The notes: generated from the letters alone by a model not told the origin. A stretch of DNA of 6,940 nucleotides from Dechloromonas sp. (GCA_013693915.1 CP059264.1:1517086-1524025), one strand, 5' to 3'; shown: positions 1 to 6,738, numbered from the stretch's first letter. Numbers and translations: made by a program.

Positions 1-1
1 G

Positions 2-109
2 GGCGTCAGCTCGCCGGAAAATCCGGAAGAGATCATCCGCGCGGCTGACCGGGCGATGTATGAGGCCAAGGGCGGCGGCAAGCATCGCCATGCCTTTGCC
101 TCCGGTTGA
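2..109 (+). CDS. GGDEF-domain diguanylate cyclase, C-terminal end (partial)
   Basis: The open frame entering from the left edge encodes the last 35 residues of a protein and stops at TGA 107-109. It contains ADRAMYEAKGGGKHR, preceded by a segment of the SPENPEEIIRAAD type. This is the hallmark end of the GGDEF domain: the last helix, with the A-D-x-A-(ML)-Y-x-A-K-x-x-G-(KR)-(NH)-R signature. The family makes cyclic di-GMP from two GTP. The catalytic GGDEF loop and any N-terminal sensor domain lie outside the window, so activity and signal input cannot be judged. The protein ends only about ten residues after the signature, so GGDEF is the last domain and no EAL domain follows. Confidence 0.88.
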   Translation, partial: GVSSPENPEEIIRAADRAMYEAKGGGKHRHAFASG

Positions 110-166
110 CCGGCGGCGGTTCGCCGGGGCCGGTGCGCGCGGCCAAGCGGCGCGCCTTTGCAGACG

Positions 167-173
167 AAGGGGA
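167..173 (+). promoter_or_regulatory. Ribosome binding site for the 104-aa Cys-pair protein
   Basis: AAGGGGA lies six bases before ATG 180. It decides the start, because the frame is open further upstream to position 60 but that upstream part overlaps the GGDEF gene and has no comparable site. Confidence 0.6.
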
Positions 174-179
174 ATCAGG

Positions 180-494
180 ATGGGACAAGCCAGACGGCGC
201 GGTGACCTGGAACAGCGGATTGCGCAGGCGCAGGCCAGGGTCGCGGCGACGCGCCCGGAAAGGCTGGTGTGCAACGGTTGCGGCGCCGACGTGACGGGCA
301 TCCACCCGGTCAGCGCGCGCGGGCTGGCCGGCATCGAGGCGATCTGGGTCGGCCAGTGCGACTGCGGGCAGACCACCTTCGCCGCTTCGGGTGACCCGCG
401 TGCGGTTCAGGCGTTCTTCGACGCGCTCGGCAGCGACACGGAACTCAAGCTGGGCAGCCAGCGCCAGGACGGCAGCGGCCACGAGACCGCGTAG
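180..494 (+). CDS. Small hypothetical protein with a zinc-ribbon-like Cys motif (104 aa)
   Basis: Unrecognised short soluble protein starting at ATG 180 behind a good ribosome binding site. An Arg/Gln-rich N-terminal helix (residues 1-30) is followed by a C-x2-C pair (VCNGCGAD) and, about 30 residues later, a C-x-C pair (QCDCGQ). This layout suggests a metal-binding zinc ribbon. The region after it (DPRAVQAFFDALGSD) looks helical. There is no signal peptide or membrane segment. The gene follows the GGDEF gene after a 70-bp gap on the same strand and could be cotranscribed with it. It converges on the next gene with only 6 bp between the two stops. Function unknown; metal binding is inferred from cysteine spacing only. 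Confidence 0.7.
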   Translation: MGQARRRGDLEQRIAQAQARVAATRPERLVCNGCGADVTGIHPVSARGLAGIEAIWVGQCDCGQTTFAASGDPRAVQAFFDALGSDTELKLGSQRQDGSGHETA

Positions 495-500
495 GCCGGG

Positions 501-1092
501 TCAGCGCTCGCTGCCGCGCGGCGCGCCCGGAACCTTGTAGAGGTCGACCGGTTTCGCCGTCGGCCTGTCCTTCGGCGGTGTAGGCGGCGGATACGGCGGG
601 CGGGGCGGGCGCGGCGGGTAAGGGTAAGCCGGGTAGTAGCCGCCGCCGTAGTAGGGCTGCTGGTAGCTCTCGGTATAGACCGGCTCGATCTTGCCGGTGG
701 CGTAGCAGCCGTTCTCCATTTCGCTGCGGCGCGACGAGTCGAGGTTCATGCGCCCGAGCGTGTTCAGGCACTGCTGGATTGCCGCTTCCGAGGGCAAACC
801 GCTTTCCTTGCGCTGGCGCTCGCGTTCCTTGCGCTCCGCCGCCTCGTCGGCACGGCGCTCGCTTTCCAGGCGGTCGGCACGCTCGTGCCCGCTCGGCGTC
901 GCGCGCGGCGCGGGCGCGCGCTTCCGGCGACACCACATCCTCGTCGACCTCCTTGAGCGTGCGGGCGCCGCCAGCGCATGGTTCGCTGGAAATCTGGGTG
1001 CTGCCGTCCGGCTGGCGGCACTTGTAGGCCTGGCCGTGAGCGGGCAGGGCGACGGCGAGGAAGCTCAGCAGGATGAACGGGGTCGTCTTCAT
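501..1092 (-). CDS. Secreted DUF4124-type protein, interrupted by one frameshift
   Basis: Start ATG 1092. Residues 1-20 form a clear signal peptide (MKTTPF..., hydrophobic core LLSFLAVAL, cleavage near AHG). The mature N terminus carries YKCRQPDGSTQISSEPC, which fits the DUF4124 domain of periplasmic proteins with two conserved cysteines. A long charged coiled-coil-like segment rich in Glu, Arg and Lys follows, then a QQCLNTLGRM helix, then a Tyr/Pro-rich tail (PYYGGGYYPAYPYPP). The two halves lie in different frames. Dropping one G from the GGG run (plus-strand CCC 888-890) joins them into a 196-aa protein that stops at 501-503. The molecular role of DUF4124 proteins is not established; an envelope location is supported by the signal peptide. 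Whether the frameshift is real or a sequencing error cannot be told here. Confidence 0.72.
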
Positions 1093-1141
1093 GGCTGCTT
1101 TATAGCGCAACCCAAGGCAAATTGGGAGGGCTCAATGAACA

Positions 1142-1166
1142 AGCGCCCCGGGGGCGCTGCGTTTTT
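1142..1166 (+). terminator. Rho-independent terminator-like hairpin with T tract
   Basis: AGCGCCCCGGGGGCGCT is a near-perfect palindrome giving a 7-bp GC stem with a 3-base loop. It is followed after three bases by TTTTT, so it reads as a terminator on the plus strand. No plus-strand gene lies directly upstream; on the minus strand the hairpin sits just past the decayed cysN tail, but without a T tract. It may be a leftover of the junction between chromosome and accessory block. Confidence 0.55.
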
Positions 1167-1188
1167 CCGCCGGACAAGGGCCCTGCCG

Positions 1189-1290
1189 TCAGAGAATCAT
1201 CCCGGCGCCGACCGTGTTGTTTCTGCTCTTGTTGATGATGATGGCGCCGGCGGGCGCAATTGCCGGCGTAGGGTCGACGAAGAGCGGCTT
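1189..1290 (-). pseudogene. cysN: Decayed second copy of the cysN 3' end
   Basis: Reading the minus strand back from TGA 1189-1191 gives AGAIIINKSRNNTVGAGMIL, preceded by PLFVDPTPAIAP. The intact gene end at the right edge of the window reads TGAFIVIDESNNNTVGAGMIL after YAENRS. NNTVGAGMIL is identical in both and the Asp-Pro to Gly spacing is preserved; one codon is missing and the conserved AENR motif is lost. The DNA match runs about 80 bp, from CAGAG(A/G)ATCATCCC to the end of the window. Both copies point the same way. No start codon or further CysN sequence is visible upstream, so this is a remnant. It marks the left border of the accessory block and is either a duplication or a left junction made by integration at the gene end. 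The homology is seen directly; the mechanism is inferred. Confidence 0.6.
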
Positions 1291-1327
1291 GGGCCGATAC
1301 TGTTTCGGTATGATGGTCCCTGATGCC

Positions 1328-1334
1328 AAGGGGA
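1328..1334 (+). promoter_or_regulatory. Ribosome binding site for the Ala-rich gene
   Basis: AAGGGGA lies seven bases before GTG 1342. It supports this GTG over the later in-register GTG at 1404, whose purine run touches the start codon and leaves no spacer. Confidence 0.55.
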
Positions 1335-1341
1335 ACTGATC

Positions 1342-2162
1342 GTGCGTGGGTTTGACAGAGAGACGCTTGAAAAGAAGCTACGGTCGCTCGAATCGCAGGA
1401 GGCGTGCACGTTGATCGCGGCGCGCTGCGCTTTGCGGGTTCAGCCGCTGTTGTTGGGGCGAGCGGGGAGGCGTGGTTCGAGCCGTGGTGGTCCGCGCATG
1501 CCGAGAATTGTTGTGCAGCAATTCTCGCAGCTTGGTGCCATGGCGCGTCCGTCATCTTGAGCAAGAGTGTGCGCGACATCGTCGAAGCCGCCTACCTAGC
1601 CGCCTCCCGAGCCGGCGACGCCTACTGGGCCGAGGATCGTGCCGACGCTGCTTACTCGGCCTATGCCCATCATGGCGACGCTGCCTACGCCGCTTCCGCC
1701 GCTGGCGCCGCCGCCCGTGGCGCTTTCGCCGCCGCCGCCGGCGTTGCCGCCGCCAGCGACACTGTCGGCGGTGCTGCCGCCCTCGCCGCCTCCTTCGCCG
1801 CCCGCGCCGCCGACTACGCCGCCGCCGCCGCCGACTACGACGATTATGTAGTCGTGGGGAGCGTTTCCTCCAAATACAATTTCGCGGCCGATCTGGAGAT
1901 CCTGAAAAGCGCTGGGCCGGAACGGCTGCGCACTTGCCGCCTGTGGCCGGCCGAGGACCCATCCAACCAGTACGAATCCTGGCGGTCCTACCTGGCGCGA
2001 CTGGCGAAGCTCGACCGTCGGCTCGCGAGCCTGCTCCAGGGGATCGCCGACGGCCAGGCCCGAGCGGAAGAGGTGGCGGATTGGCTGGAAGGCTGGTTCG
2101 AGCGAAGTCAGGCAGGTGGCGATCGGGCAGATTCCGGGAAGCCGCAGATTCAGCGGGCGTAG
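1342..2162 (+). CDS. Alanine-rich hypothetical protein next to a KAP NTPase (one frameshift)
   Basis: From GTG 1342 the protein begins with a helical RGFDRETLEKKLRSLES segment and AARCALRVQPLLL. The frame then moves by one base at the GGGG run 1455-1458; adding one G gives a continuous 273-aa protein. After the shift come EAWFEPWWSAHAENCCAAILAAW, a ~95-residue tract of Ala with regularly placed Tyr and Asp (AAYLAASRAGDAYWAEDRAD..., AADYAAAAADYDDY), and a C-terminal part of different character (DLEILKSAG...LWPAEDP...YESW...DWLEGWFER). The (C)ALRV-x-PLL start plus an Ala-rich helical body recalls Ala-rich proteins annotated as putative immunity proteins, but this is only a resemblance. There is no signal peptide. 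It ends less than 100 bp before the KAP gene on the same strand, suggesting one transcript and a joint function. Enzymatic motifs were not seen. Confidence 0.62.
1569..1860 (+). repeat. GCC/GCG trinucleotide-rich Ala-coding tract
   Basis: Dense, imperfect runs of GCC, GCG, GAC and TAC codons encode the Ala/Tyr/Asp tract of the Ala-rich protein. The low complexity keeps several other frames open on both strands, with Gly-, Pro- or Arg-rich translations that are artefacts. Such tracts tend to expand and contract and are prone to misassembly. Confidence 0.6.
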
Positions 2163-2257
2163 CCAAGGTCGAATCGCACGCAGGCAATCCACCGCCCGGA
2201 GATGCCACAGAGGCGCGGCGCGCCCAGGCATCGCTGGCCAGAATCCAACCAGAAAGC

Positions 2258-2948
2258 GTGGCGAGCCGGGACTGTCTCGGGCGCGGGCGGGTGGTACAGG
2301 CGCTGGCGCAACTGGTCGCCGAGCGCGCAGGCGACCGGCACCTGGCCTTGGGCCTGTTCGGACCGTGGGGCAGCGGCAAGTCGTCGACCATTGCCCAGCT
2401 GTCGGATTTTCTACGCAAGGCTCACCCGGAAATCCGGACCGCCGAGTTCAACGCCTGGAAAAACGAAAAGGCGACCAACCTCGGGGCGATGCTGGCGCAA
2501 GCGGTGGTGAACAGCCTGACGCAGGATCTTGGTTGGTGGGACAAGATTCAACTGGCGATGCGGCTCAATCTGCTGCGCCGAGACAGGCAGCGCCAGGCGG
2601 CCACCCGCGATGTGCATCGCTTGAGGAAGTGCCTGGAAGGGTGGGCCTGGCTGCTGCTGCCGCCTGTCCTGATCTTGATTACGCTGGTGGTCTTGATCTG
2701 GACTCTGTTACCCGATTTGGGAGAGTCCAGCTGGCAATGGCCCAAGTGGGCGGCAAGCTTGGTGGCGTCCGTCGTGGTCGCTTACCAAGGGGCTGCCGGT
2801 TTTCTCGAAAGGAACCTGACGGCCTGGTTCAAGCGTCTCGGGGTCAAGCAGCCGGCGACATTGCTGCGCCTGCCTGACTACGCGGGAGAGCGCGGCATCC
2901 TCGGTGAAATCCATCTGACCCTGACGCAGCTCTGTTCGCTGTGCCTGG
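2258..2948 (+). pseudogene. KAP-family P-loop NTPase, 5' half (split by IS1182-family element)
   Basis: Counting from GTG 2258, DCLGRGRVVQALAQL leads into Walker A, GLFGPWGSGKSS (GPWGSGKSS at residues 35-43), then AEFNAWKNEKATNLGAML. In KAP NTPases one or more membrane segments sit between Walker A and B; here they are residues 129-153 (WLLLPPVLILITLVVLIW) and about 162-182 (WAASLVASVVVAYQGAAGF). The frame is cut after Leu230 by the IS; read-through adds about 15 IS-coded residues before a stop at 2993-2995, leaving a fragment without Walker B. The start is uncertain: the frame is open upstream, overlaps the Ala-rich gene and contains no ATG, so either GTG 2258 is used or a lost base once joined the two frames. 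Family members couple ATP hydrolysis to membrane-associated roles; PifA of plasmid F blocks phage T7. Confidence 0.83.
2945..2948. repeat. Target site duplication CTGG, left copy
   Basis: CTGG abuts the left inverted repeat of the IS1182-family element and is repeated at 4489-4492 immediately outside the right one. Removing one copy with the element restores the KAP frame exactly. Confidence 0.8.
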
Positions 2949-2963
2949 CAGCCTGTCGGGCTT
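2949..2963 (+). repeat. IS1182-family left inverted repeat
   Basis: CAGCCTGTCGGGCTT matches the reverse complement of 4474-4488 at 14 of 15 positions (mismatch at position 12). A weaker shared GATAAT occurs further inside both ends. Confidence 0.78.
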
Positions 2964-2974
2964 ACCCAGAAGTA

Positions 2975-2983
2975 TGCGATAAT
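2975..2983 (+). promoter_or_regulatory. Possible extended -10 promoter of the IS1182-family transposase
   Basis: TGCGATAAT fits an extended -10 box (TGn followed by GATAAT) and lies about 30 bases before ATG 3013, inside the left end of the element. No convincing -35 box is seen, as is common for extended -10 promoters. Evidence is sequence match only. Confidence 0.35.
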
Positions 2984-3012
2984 CATACCCGTTGAATCAG
3001 ACGGACATTGCG

Positions 3013-4368
3013 ATGGCCTTTCACCCGATTAATCGAGACACCGACTACCTGCTGCCGCCGTCGGTACAGGACTGGTTACCGGAGTCGCACCTGGCGCGCT
3101 ACGTCGTGGATGTCGTGGAAGGGCTCGACCTGTCGGCACTGGTAAGTGCCTATGTCGGCTGCGGCAGCGAGGCCTATCACCCGGTGACGCTGCTCTCGTT
3201 GTTGATTTACGGCTACGCCACCGGGACGTTTTCCAGTCGCAAGATTGAGCGGGCCACCTACGACTCGCTGGCCTTCCGTTACATTGCCTGCAACCGGCAT
3301 CCGGATCACGACACCCTGGCGACGTTTCGGCGACGCTTTGGCAAGGAATTCCAGTCGGCCTTCGTCCAGGTCCTGCAGATTGCCCGCGAGAACCAACTCT
3401 CGCGCTTTGGCACCGTCAGTCTGGACGGCACCAGGATTCACGCCAACGCCAGCCGGCACAGTGCCCTGTCGTATGGGCATGCCGAGAAGATCGAAGCCCA
3501 CCTGAAGGCCGAAGTACAGGAGTTGCTGGCGTTGGCGGAGGCGGCGGATCAATCGTCGGTGCCCGACGGGGTGAATTTGCCCGACGAGATCAAACGCCGC
3601 GAAGATCGACTGGCGGCAATTGCCGTTGCGAAGGCCAGGATTGAGGCCCGAGCCGAGGAGCGGCATAAGCAAGCGCAGGCGGAACACGACGCCAAGAGGG
3701 TGGCCCGTGCCAAGAAGGAAGCGGACACCGGCAAGAAGCCCGGCGGCAAGTCACCGAAACCGCCCGAGGCCGGCCCGCGCGCCGACGACCAGATCAACCT
3801 GACCGACGAAGAATCGCGGATCATGAAGGTCGCCGGCGGCGGCTTCGAGCAGTGCTTCAACGCGCAAGCCCTGGTCGATACCGAATCGATGCTGGTGCTC
3901 GTTGCGCACGTCAGCCAGGACACGAACGACAAGCAGCTGGTTGTGCCGATGGTCGAGAAAATGCAGGCCAATCCCGAAGGCCTCAATCAACCGGACATCC
4001 TGCTGGCGGATACCGGATATTTCAGCGAAAAGAACGTCGAGACCTGTGTCGACGCCAAGATCACGCCGCTGATCGCAGTCAGGCGCGATCAACACCACCC
4101 GCAGTGGCGAGATCGCTTTACAGAACCAGAGGCACTGCCTGAGGACGCTTCAGCCCTTGAGGTGATGAAGCATGCCCTCAAAACCAGGGACGGTCGCGCC
4201 GCCTATGCGCTGCGCAAGCAAACGGTGGAGCCGGTGTTCGGCATCATCAAATCGGTGATGGGATTCCGCCAGTTTCTGCTGCGCGGTTTGGACAATGTCC
4301 AGAACGAATGGACGCTGGTTTGCCTGGCGTGGAATCTGAAACGCATGGCCGTATTGCGCCCGCAGTAA
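3013..4368 (+). CDS. IS1182-family DDE transposase (451 aa)
   Basis: Start ATG 3013 gives MAFHPINRDTDYLLPPSVQDW, the typical opening of this family; a TTG seven codons earlier is less likely. The N-terminal part (LARYVVDVVEGLDLSALVS, HPVTLLSLLIYGYATGTFSS) fits the DUF772 transposase domain. The RNase H-like DDE core follows, with candidate acidic residues D138 (VSLDGTRIHANAS), D333 (ILLADTGYFSEKN) and E406 (VEPVFGIIKSVMGFRQF). Between the first two Asp is a Lys/Ala/Glu-rich insertion, about residues 155-270, including KKPGGKSPKPPEAGPRADDQ, which is usual in IS1182 relatives. Full length with no frameshift, so the enzyme is probably functional. The C terminus (DNVQNEWTLVCLAWNLKRM) is also family-typical. 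Confidence 0.93.
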   Translation: MAFHPINRDTDYLLPPSVQDWLPESHLARYVVDVVEGLDLSALVSAYVGCGSEAYHPVTLLSLLIYGYATGTFSSRKIERATYDSLAFRYIACNRHPDHDTLATFRRRFGKEFQSAFVQVLQIARENQLSRFGTVSLDGTRIHANASRHSALSYGHAEKIEAHLKAEVQELLALAEAADQSSVPDGVNLPDEIKRREDRLAAIAVAKARIEARAEERHKQAQAEHDAKRVARAKKEADTGKKPGGKSPKPPEAGPRADDQINLTDEESRIMKVAGGGFEQCFNAQALVDTESMLVLVAHVSQDTNDKQLVVPMVEKMQANPEGLNQPDILLADTGYFSEKNVETCVDAKITPLIAVRRDQHHPQWRDRFTEPEALPEDASALEVMKHALKTRDGRAAYALRKQTVEPVFGIIKSVMGFRQFLLRGLDNVQNEWTLVCLAWNLKRMAVLRPQ

Positions 4369-4473
4369 GCAAATAGAACAGGAGCATTGCAACTTCATGG
4401 CCAAACCACCCGATTTCAGCCAGAAACGCGCCAATTCATCCCGAATCGTCAAATTATCCCGCCGGGCCGTATC

Positions 4474-4488
4474 AAGTCCGACAGGCTG
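4474..4488 (-). repeat. IS1182-family right inverted repeat
   Basis: AAGTCCGACAGGCTG mirrors 2949-2963 with one mismatch and is directly followed by the second CTGG copy at 4489-4492. Confidence 0.78.
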
Positions 4489-5472
4489 CTGGGGCGGAAA
4501 GAAGGCGCAGCCGACGGCCGCCCAGGACAACTGCTGCTGGTAGTCGACGATCTCGACCGCTGCGGCATCAATACCGTCAAGGAAGTCCTCGATGCGGTGC
4601 GGCTGGTCGTCGACATTCCCCACGTTACCACCCTGATCGCCATCGACGAGCGCATGGCCTTTGCTGCCGTCGAGAAGAACTACGACCAGTTCGGCCATGC
4701 CGGACGACCGCCGGCGCAAGTGGCACGTGACTACTTGGCCAAGGTGCTGCAGGTCAGCGTGGTGCTACCCCTGGTGGATCGCGACGGGGTCCGCCAGTAT
4801 GTCGATGCGCAATTGTTTCACGGCGTCGCCTGGCTGGAGGACGAAGAGCCCGTCGTGGCTGGTAGCCCTGACTTGGCGCCGCCGGGCGAGAGGCAGCCCG
4901 GCCAGCTGCCAGACGGCGGGCAGGTGGACGGTTCGGGAGAGGCGCCAGGCGATGCGCTGCCGCCGCAGCCACTTGGGCTGGCGCTCGTGCCCGCACCGCC
5001 CGGCGGCGACAGTCTGTCGCCGGCGGCATGGCCCGCCGAGAAGACCTTGTTCTGCGATCTCGTCAATGCCTACGCTTTCGGGAATCCGCGCTTGATGCTG
5101 CGTATGGAAATCACCTGGCGCCTATTGAAGTTGCTGTGGTTTGGGAATGCGGGCTACCGCTACGAAGATGCCGAAATCCTGATGCGCCTGTTGTTCTGGC
5201 GGGAATACCGACTTCAGCAGACACCTGAGCGCAGCGGTGTGCTCGATGCGTGGCTGGTCAATGGCGAGGAAAGCCTCTTCCCGGAGGAGTTGCGAGCTGA
5301 GTCGGGAAGGTTGCGAGCCGCGCTGAGGAGCCTCACCGATCTGCTGAAGCAGGGAGCCATCATGGAACGGCCCGCGGAGGACGTGCTGGCGACGGTCGAC
5401 GCAGTGCTGTTGCCGGCGGCACCACCCAAGCCGGTGGCGCAGGCACAAGCTGCGGGTTCAGCCAAGGCGTGA
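4489..5472 (+). pseudogene. KAP-family P-loop NTPase, 3' half with Walker B
   Basis: Continues the KAP gene after the IS. Joining 2258-2948 to 4493-5472 gives 1671 bp, exactly 557 codons including TGA 5470-5472. In that numbering Walker B is VVDDLDRC (residues 247-254), the KAP signature, followed by KEVLDAVRLVVDIPHVTTLIAIDERMAFAAVEKNY and ARDYLAKVLQVSVVLP, both typical of the family. Residues 350-412 are a Pro/Gly-rich linker splitting the domain. The helical C-terminal part begins with NPRLMLRM (from residue 428), where KAP proteins have their NPR segment, and the protein ends in an Ala/Pro-rich tail. An ATG at 4387 lies in IS sequence in the same frame, but that start is fortuitous and would lack Walker A. 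Without the 5' half this piece should not hydrolyse ATP. Confidence 0.84.
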
Positions 5473-5489
5473 GTGCGGTTGTCCGCTTA

Positions 5490-5519
5490 GTAGTGCATTT
5501 CAGAAGTTCGCACACGTAT
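5490..5519 (+). repeat. IS630-family inverted repeat, left end in window
   Basis: This end pairs with the reverse complement of 6739-6769. Shared blocks in order are GTAG, GCA, TTTCA, AA, CG and ACACGTAT. In the restored reading frame the transposase stop (5500-5502) lies inside this repeat. Confidence 0.65.
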
Positions 5520-6677
5520 TTTCAGGCTGCCAGCTTGAGGGGTGGCCCTGTGCCCAACGGTTGCGCATGCGCGCGATCAGGGCATTGAGGTCGGCCCGGT
5601 GAACTTCCACTCGAATGGATGCGCAATGCTCTCGTAGTAGCGCTCGAAGTTCGCCAGCCGCTCGGCGAGCGCCTGCAAGCAAGGGAAGTCGTTCGGGGTC
5701 AGCACCTTGCGCTGCACGATCGAGAAGTAGATTTCGATCTGATTGAGCCAGCTCGCGTGGACCGGACCGTGAACCGGAACCAATCGTGGATGGGCTTGCG
5801 TGAGCCGGTGCACCGACGTCGCGCCACGATGCGATGAGCCGTTGTCCATGACCCAGAACACGCGCCGCGCGGTGTTGTACGGTGGCTGGCTCATGACCTG
5901 AACGACCAAGCGCTCGAAGGGTGCAATGCCGGTGGTCGCTTCGCAGCGGCCGAATACCTTGGCGCGATGCACGTCCAACGCAGCCAAGTACGCCCAGGCA
6001 CCGCCACGCGCGTACTCGTGCTCCACGCGCATCGTCTGGCCCGGCCCGGTCGGCAGGCTCGGATGGATGCGCAGGCGTGCCTGGATGCTGGTCTTCTCGT
6101 CGGTCGAGATGACGAACTCGTCCTCGCGCAGCGACTGCCCTTGCCAGCGCCGCTCGTACAGATCCAGGATGCGCCCGGCCTTGATCTGGAAATGCGGATC
6201 GCGCGGGAAGATCCAGCAGCGGTGCTGCCAAGGGCGGATGGCGTCTTCGTGCAGCCAGCGCCAGACCGTGCTGTCGCTGATGCGCGCCACCACGCCCGAG
6301 CGCTGCGCGTGTCGCGCCACATCGGCCACGCTGAGCCGCGACAGCGGCAAGCCCAAAGTGGCGGGCAGTTCGCACGCGAGCGCCTTGATCTCAACCGCGA
6401 TCTCTGGGGGAAAGACCCGAGGGCGTCCCGGGCGGGCTCTCTCCTCCAGGCCCGCCATTCGCTCCTTGAAGAAGCGCTTGCGCCACTGGCTCACCACCTC
6501 GCGCCGCGTGTCCAGGCACGTGGCGATCTGGTCGTTGTCCATGCCCTCGGCGGCCATCAGAATCATCTTGGCTCGAACAACCTCGAAATATGGCAACGTA
6601 TATTTGGTCGCGCGACGAGTCAGCTCAGTGAATTCGTCCAGAGACAACTCGATATGGAACGGGCTCTTCCTTGGCAT
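5500..6677 (-). CDS. IS630-family DDE transposase with a C-terminal frameshift
   Basis: ATG 6677 is chosen because GAGGAG lies six bases upstream; this gives MPRKSPFHIELSLDEF. The N-terminal part is a helix-turn-helix/winged helix (residues about 45-70, MDNDQIATCLDTRREVVSQW; GLEERARPGRPR near 77-87). The DDE core shows D193 (ISTDEKTS), D278 (WVMDNGSSH) and E315 (SWLNQIEIYFS), the IS630/Tc1-type layout with the last two acids 37 residues apart. The frame breaks at GGCCCGG (5593-5599): as read it stops at 5577 after 366 residues, ending HPFEWKFTGPTSMP. Adding one C or G joins it to RADLNALIARMRNRWAQGH and a stop at 5500, giving 392 aa and the normal family C terminus. The catalytic residues remain, so activity of the shortened form cannot be excluded. 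Confidence 0.88.
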
Positions 6678-6683
6678 CTGCGA

Positions 6684-6689
6684 CTCCTC
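6684..6689 (-). promoter_or_regulatory. Ribosome binding site of the IS630-family transposase
   Basis: On the minus strand GAGGAG precedes ATG 6677 by six bases, which sets the start 20 codons inside the longest open frame (whose first ATG is at 6737). Confidence 0.6.
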
Positions 6690-6738
6690 GTTGAAGAATC
6701 GCATCACGATGCCATACGAGGCATGACCTATCAACAAT

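Larger units (their letters stand above)
2949..4488 (+). mobile_element. Complete IS1182-family insertion sequence (1540 bp) inside the KAP gene
   Basis: The element is bounded by inverted repeats CAGCCTGTCGGGCTT (2949-2963) and AAGTCCGACAGGCTG (4474-4488), with 14 of 15 positions matching, and by a 4-bp direct repeat CTGG outside each end. It carries a single full-length transposase on the plus strand, the same orientation as the interrupted gene. About 105 bp between the transposase stop and the right end are non-coding. Ends, target duplication and an intact transposase together indicate a complete, recently inserted and possibly active element. The family call comes from the transposase; the boundaries are seen directly. 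Confidence 0.87.

Noticed and set aside
1093..1341. Possible small gene in the spacer between the DUF4124 gene and the Ala-rich gene
   Set aside because: Only the hairpin (1142-1166) and the cysN remnant are supportable; the open frames here have no ribosome site and change character mid-way.
1472..2257. Upstream extension of the KAP frame, giving an Arg-rich N terminus
   Set aside because: The Arg-run translation between 1600 and 1850 is an out-of-frame reading of the GCC tract; KAP-like sequence begins only near DCLGRG.
1552..2418. Long minus-strand open frames opposite the Ala-rich and KAP genes (Arg-rich 288 aa, Gly-rich 211 aa)
   Set aside because: Their Arg- and Gly-runs are the complement of GCC/CGC codons in the Ala tract; no ribosome site or recognisable domain, and the plus strand carries the coherent proteins.
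2992..3012. TTG start for the IS1182-family transposase seven codons before ATG 3013
   Set aside because: ATG 3013 gives the standard family opening MAFHPINRDTDYLLPP, and the TTG is a weaker start.
4387..4488. ATG at 4387 as a true start of the KAP 3' half
   Set aside because: It lies inside the IS1182-family element; the residues before GRKEGAADG are non-coding IS end sequence read in frame.
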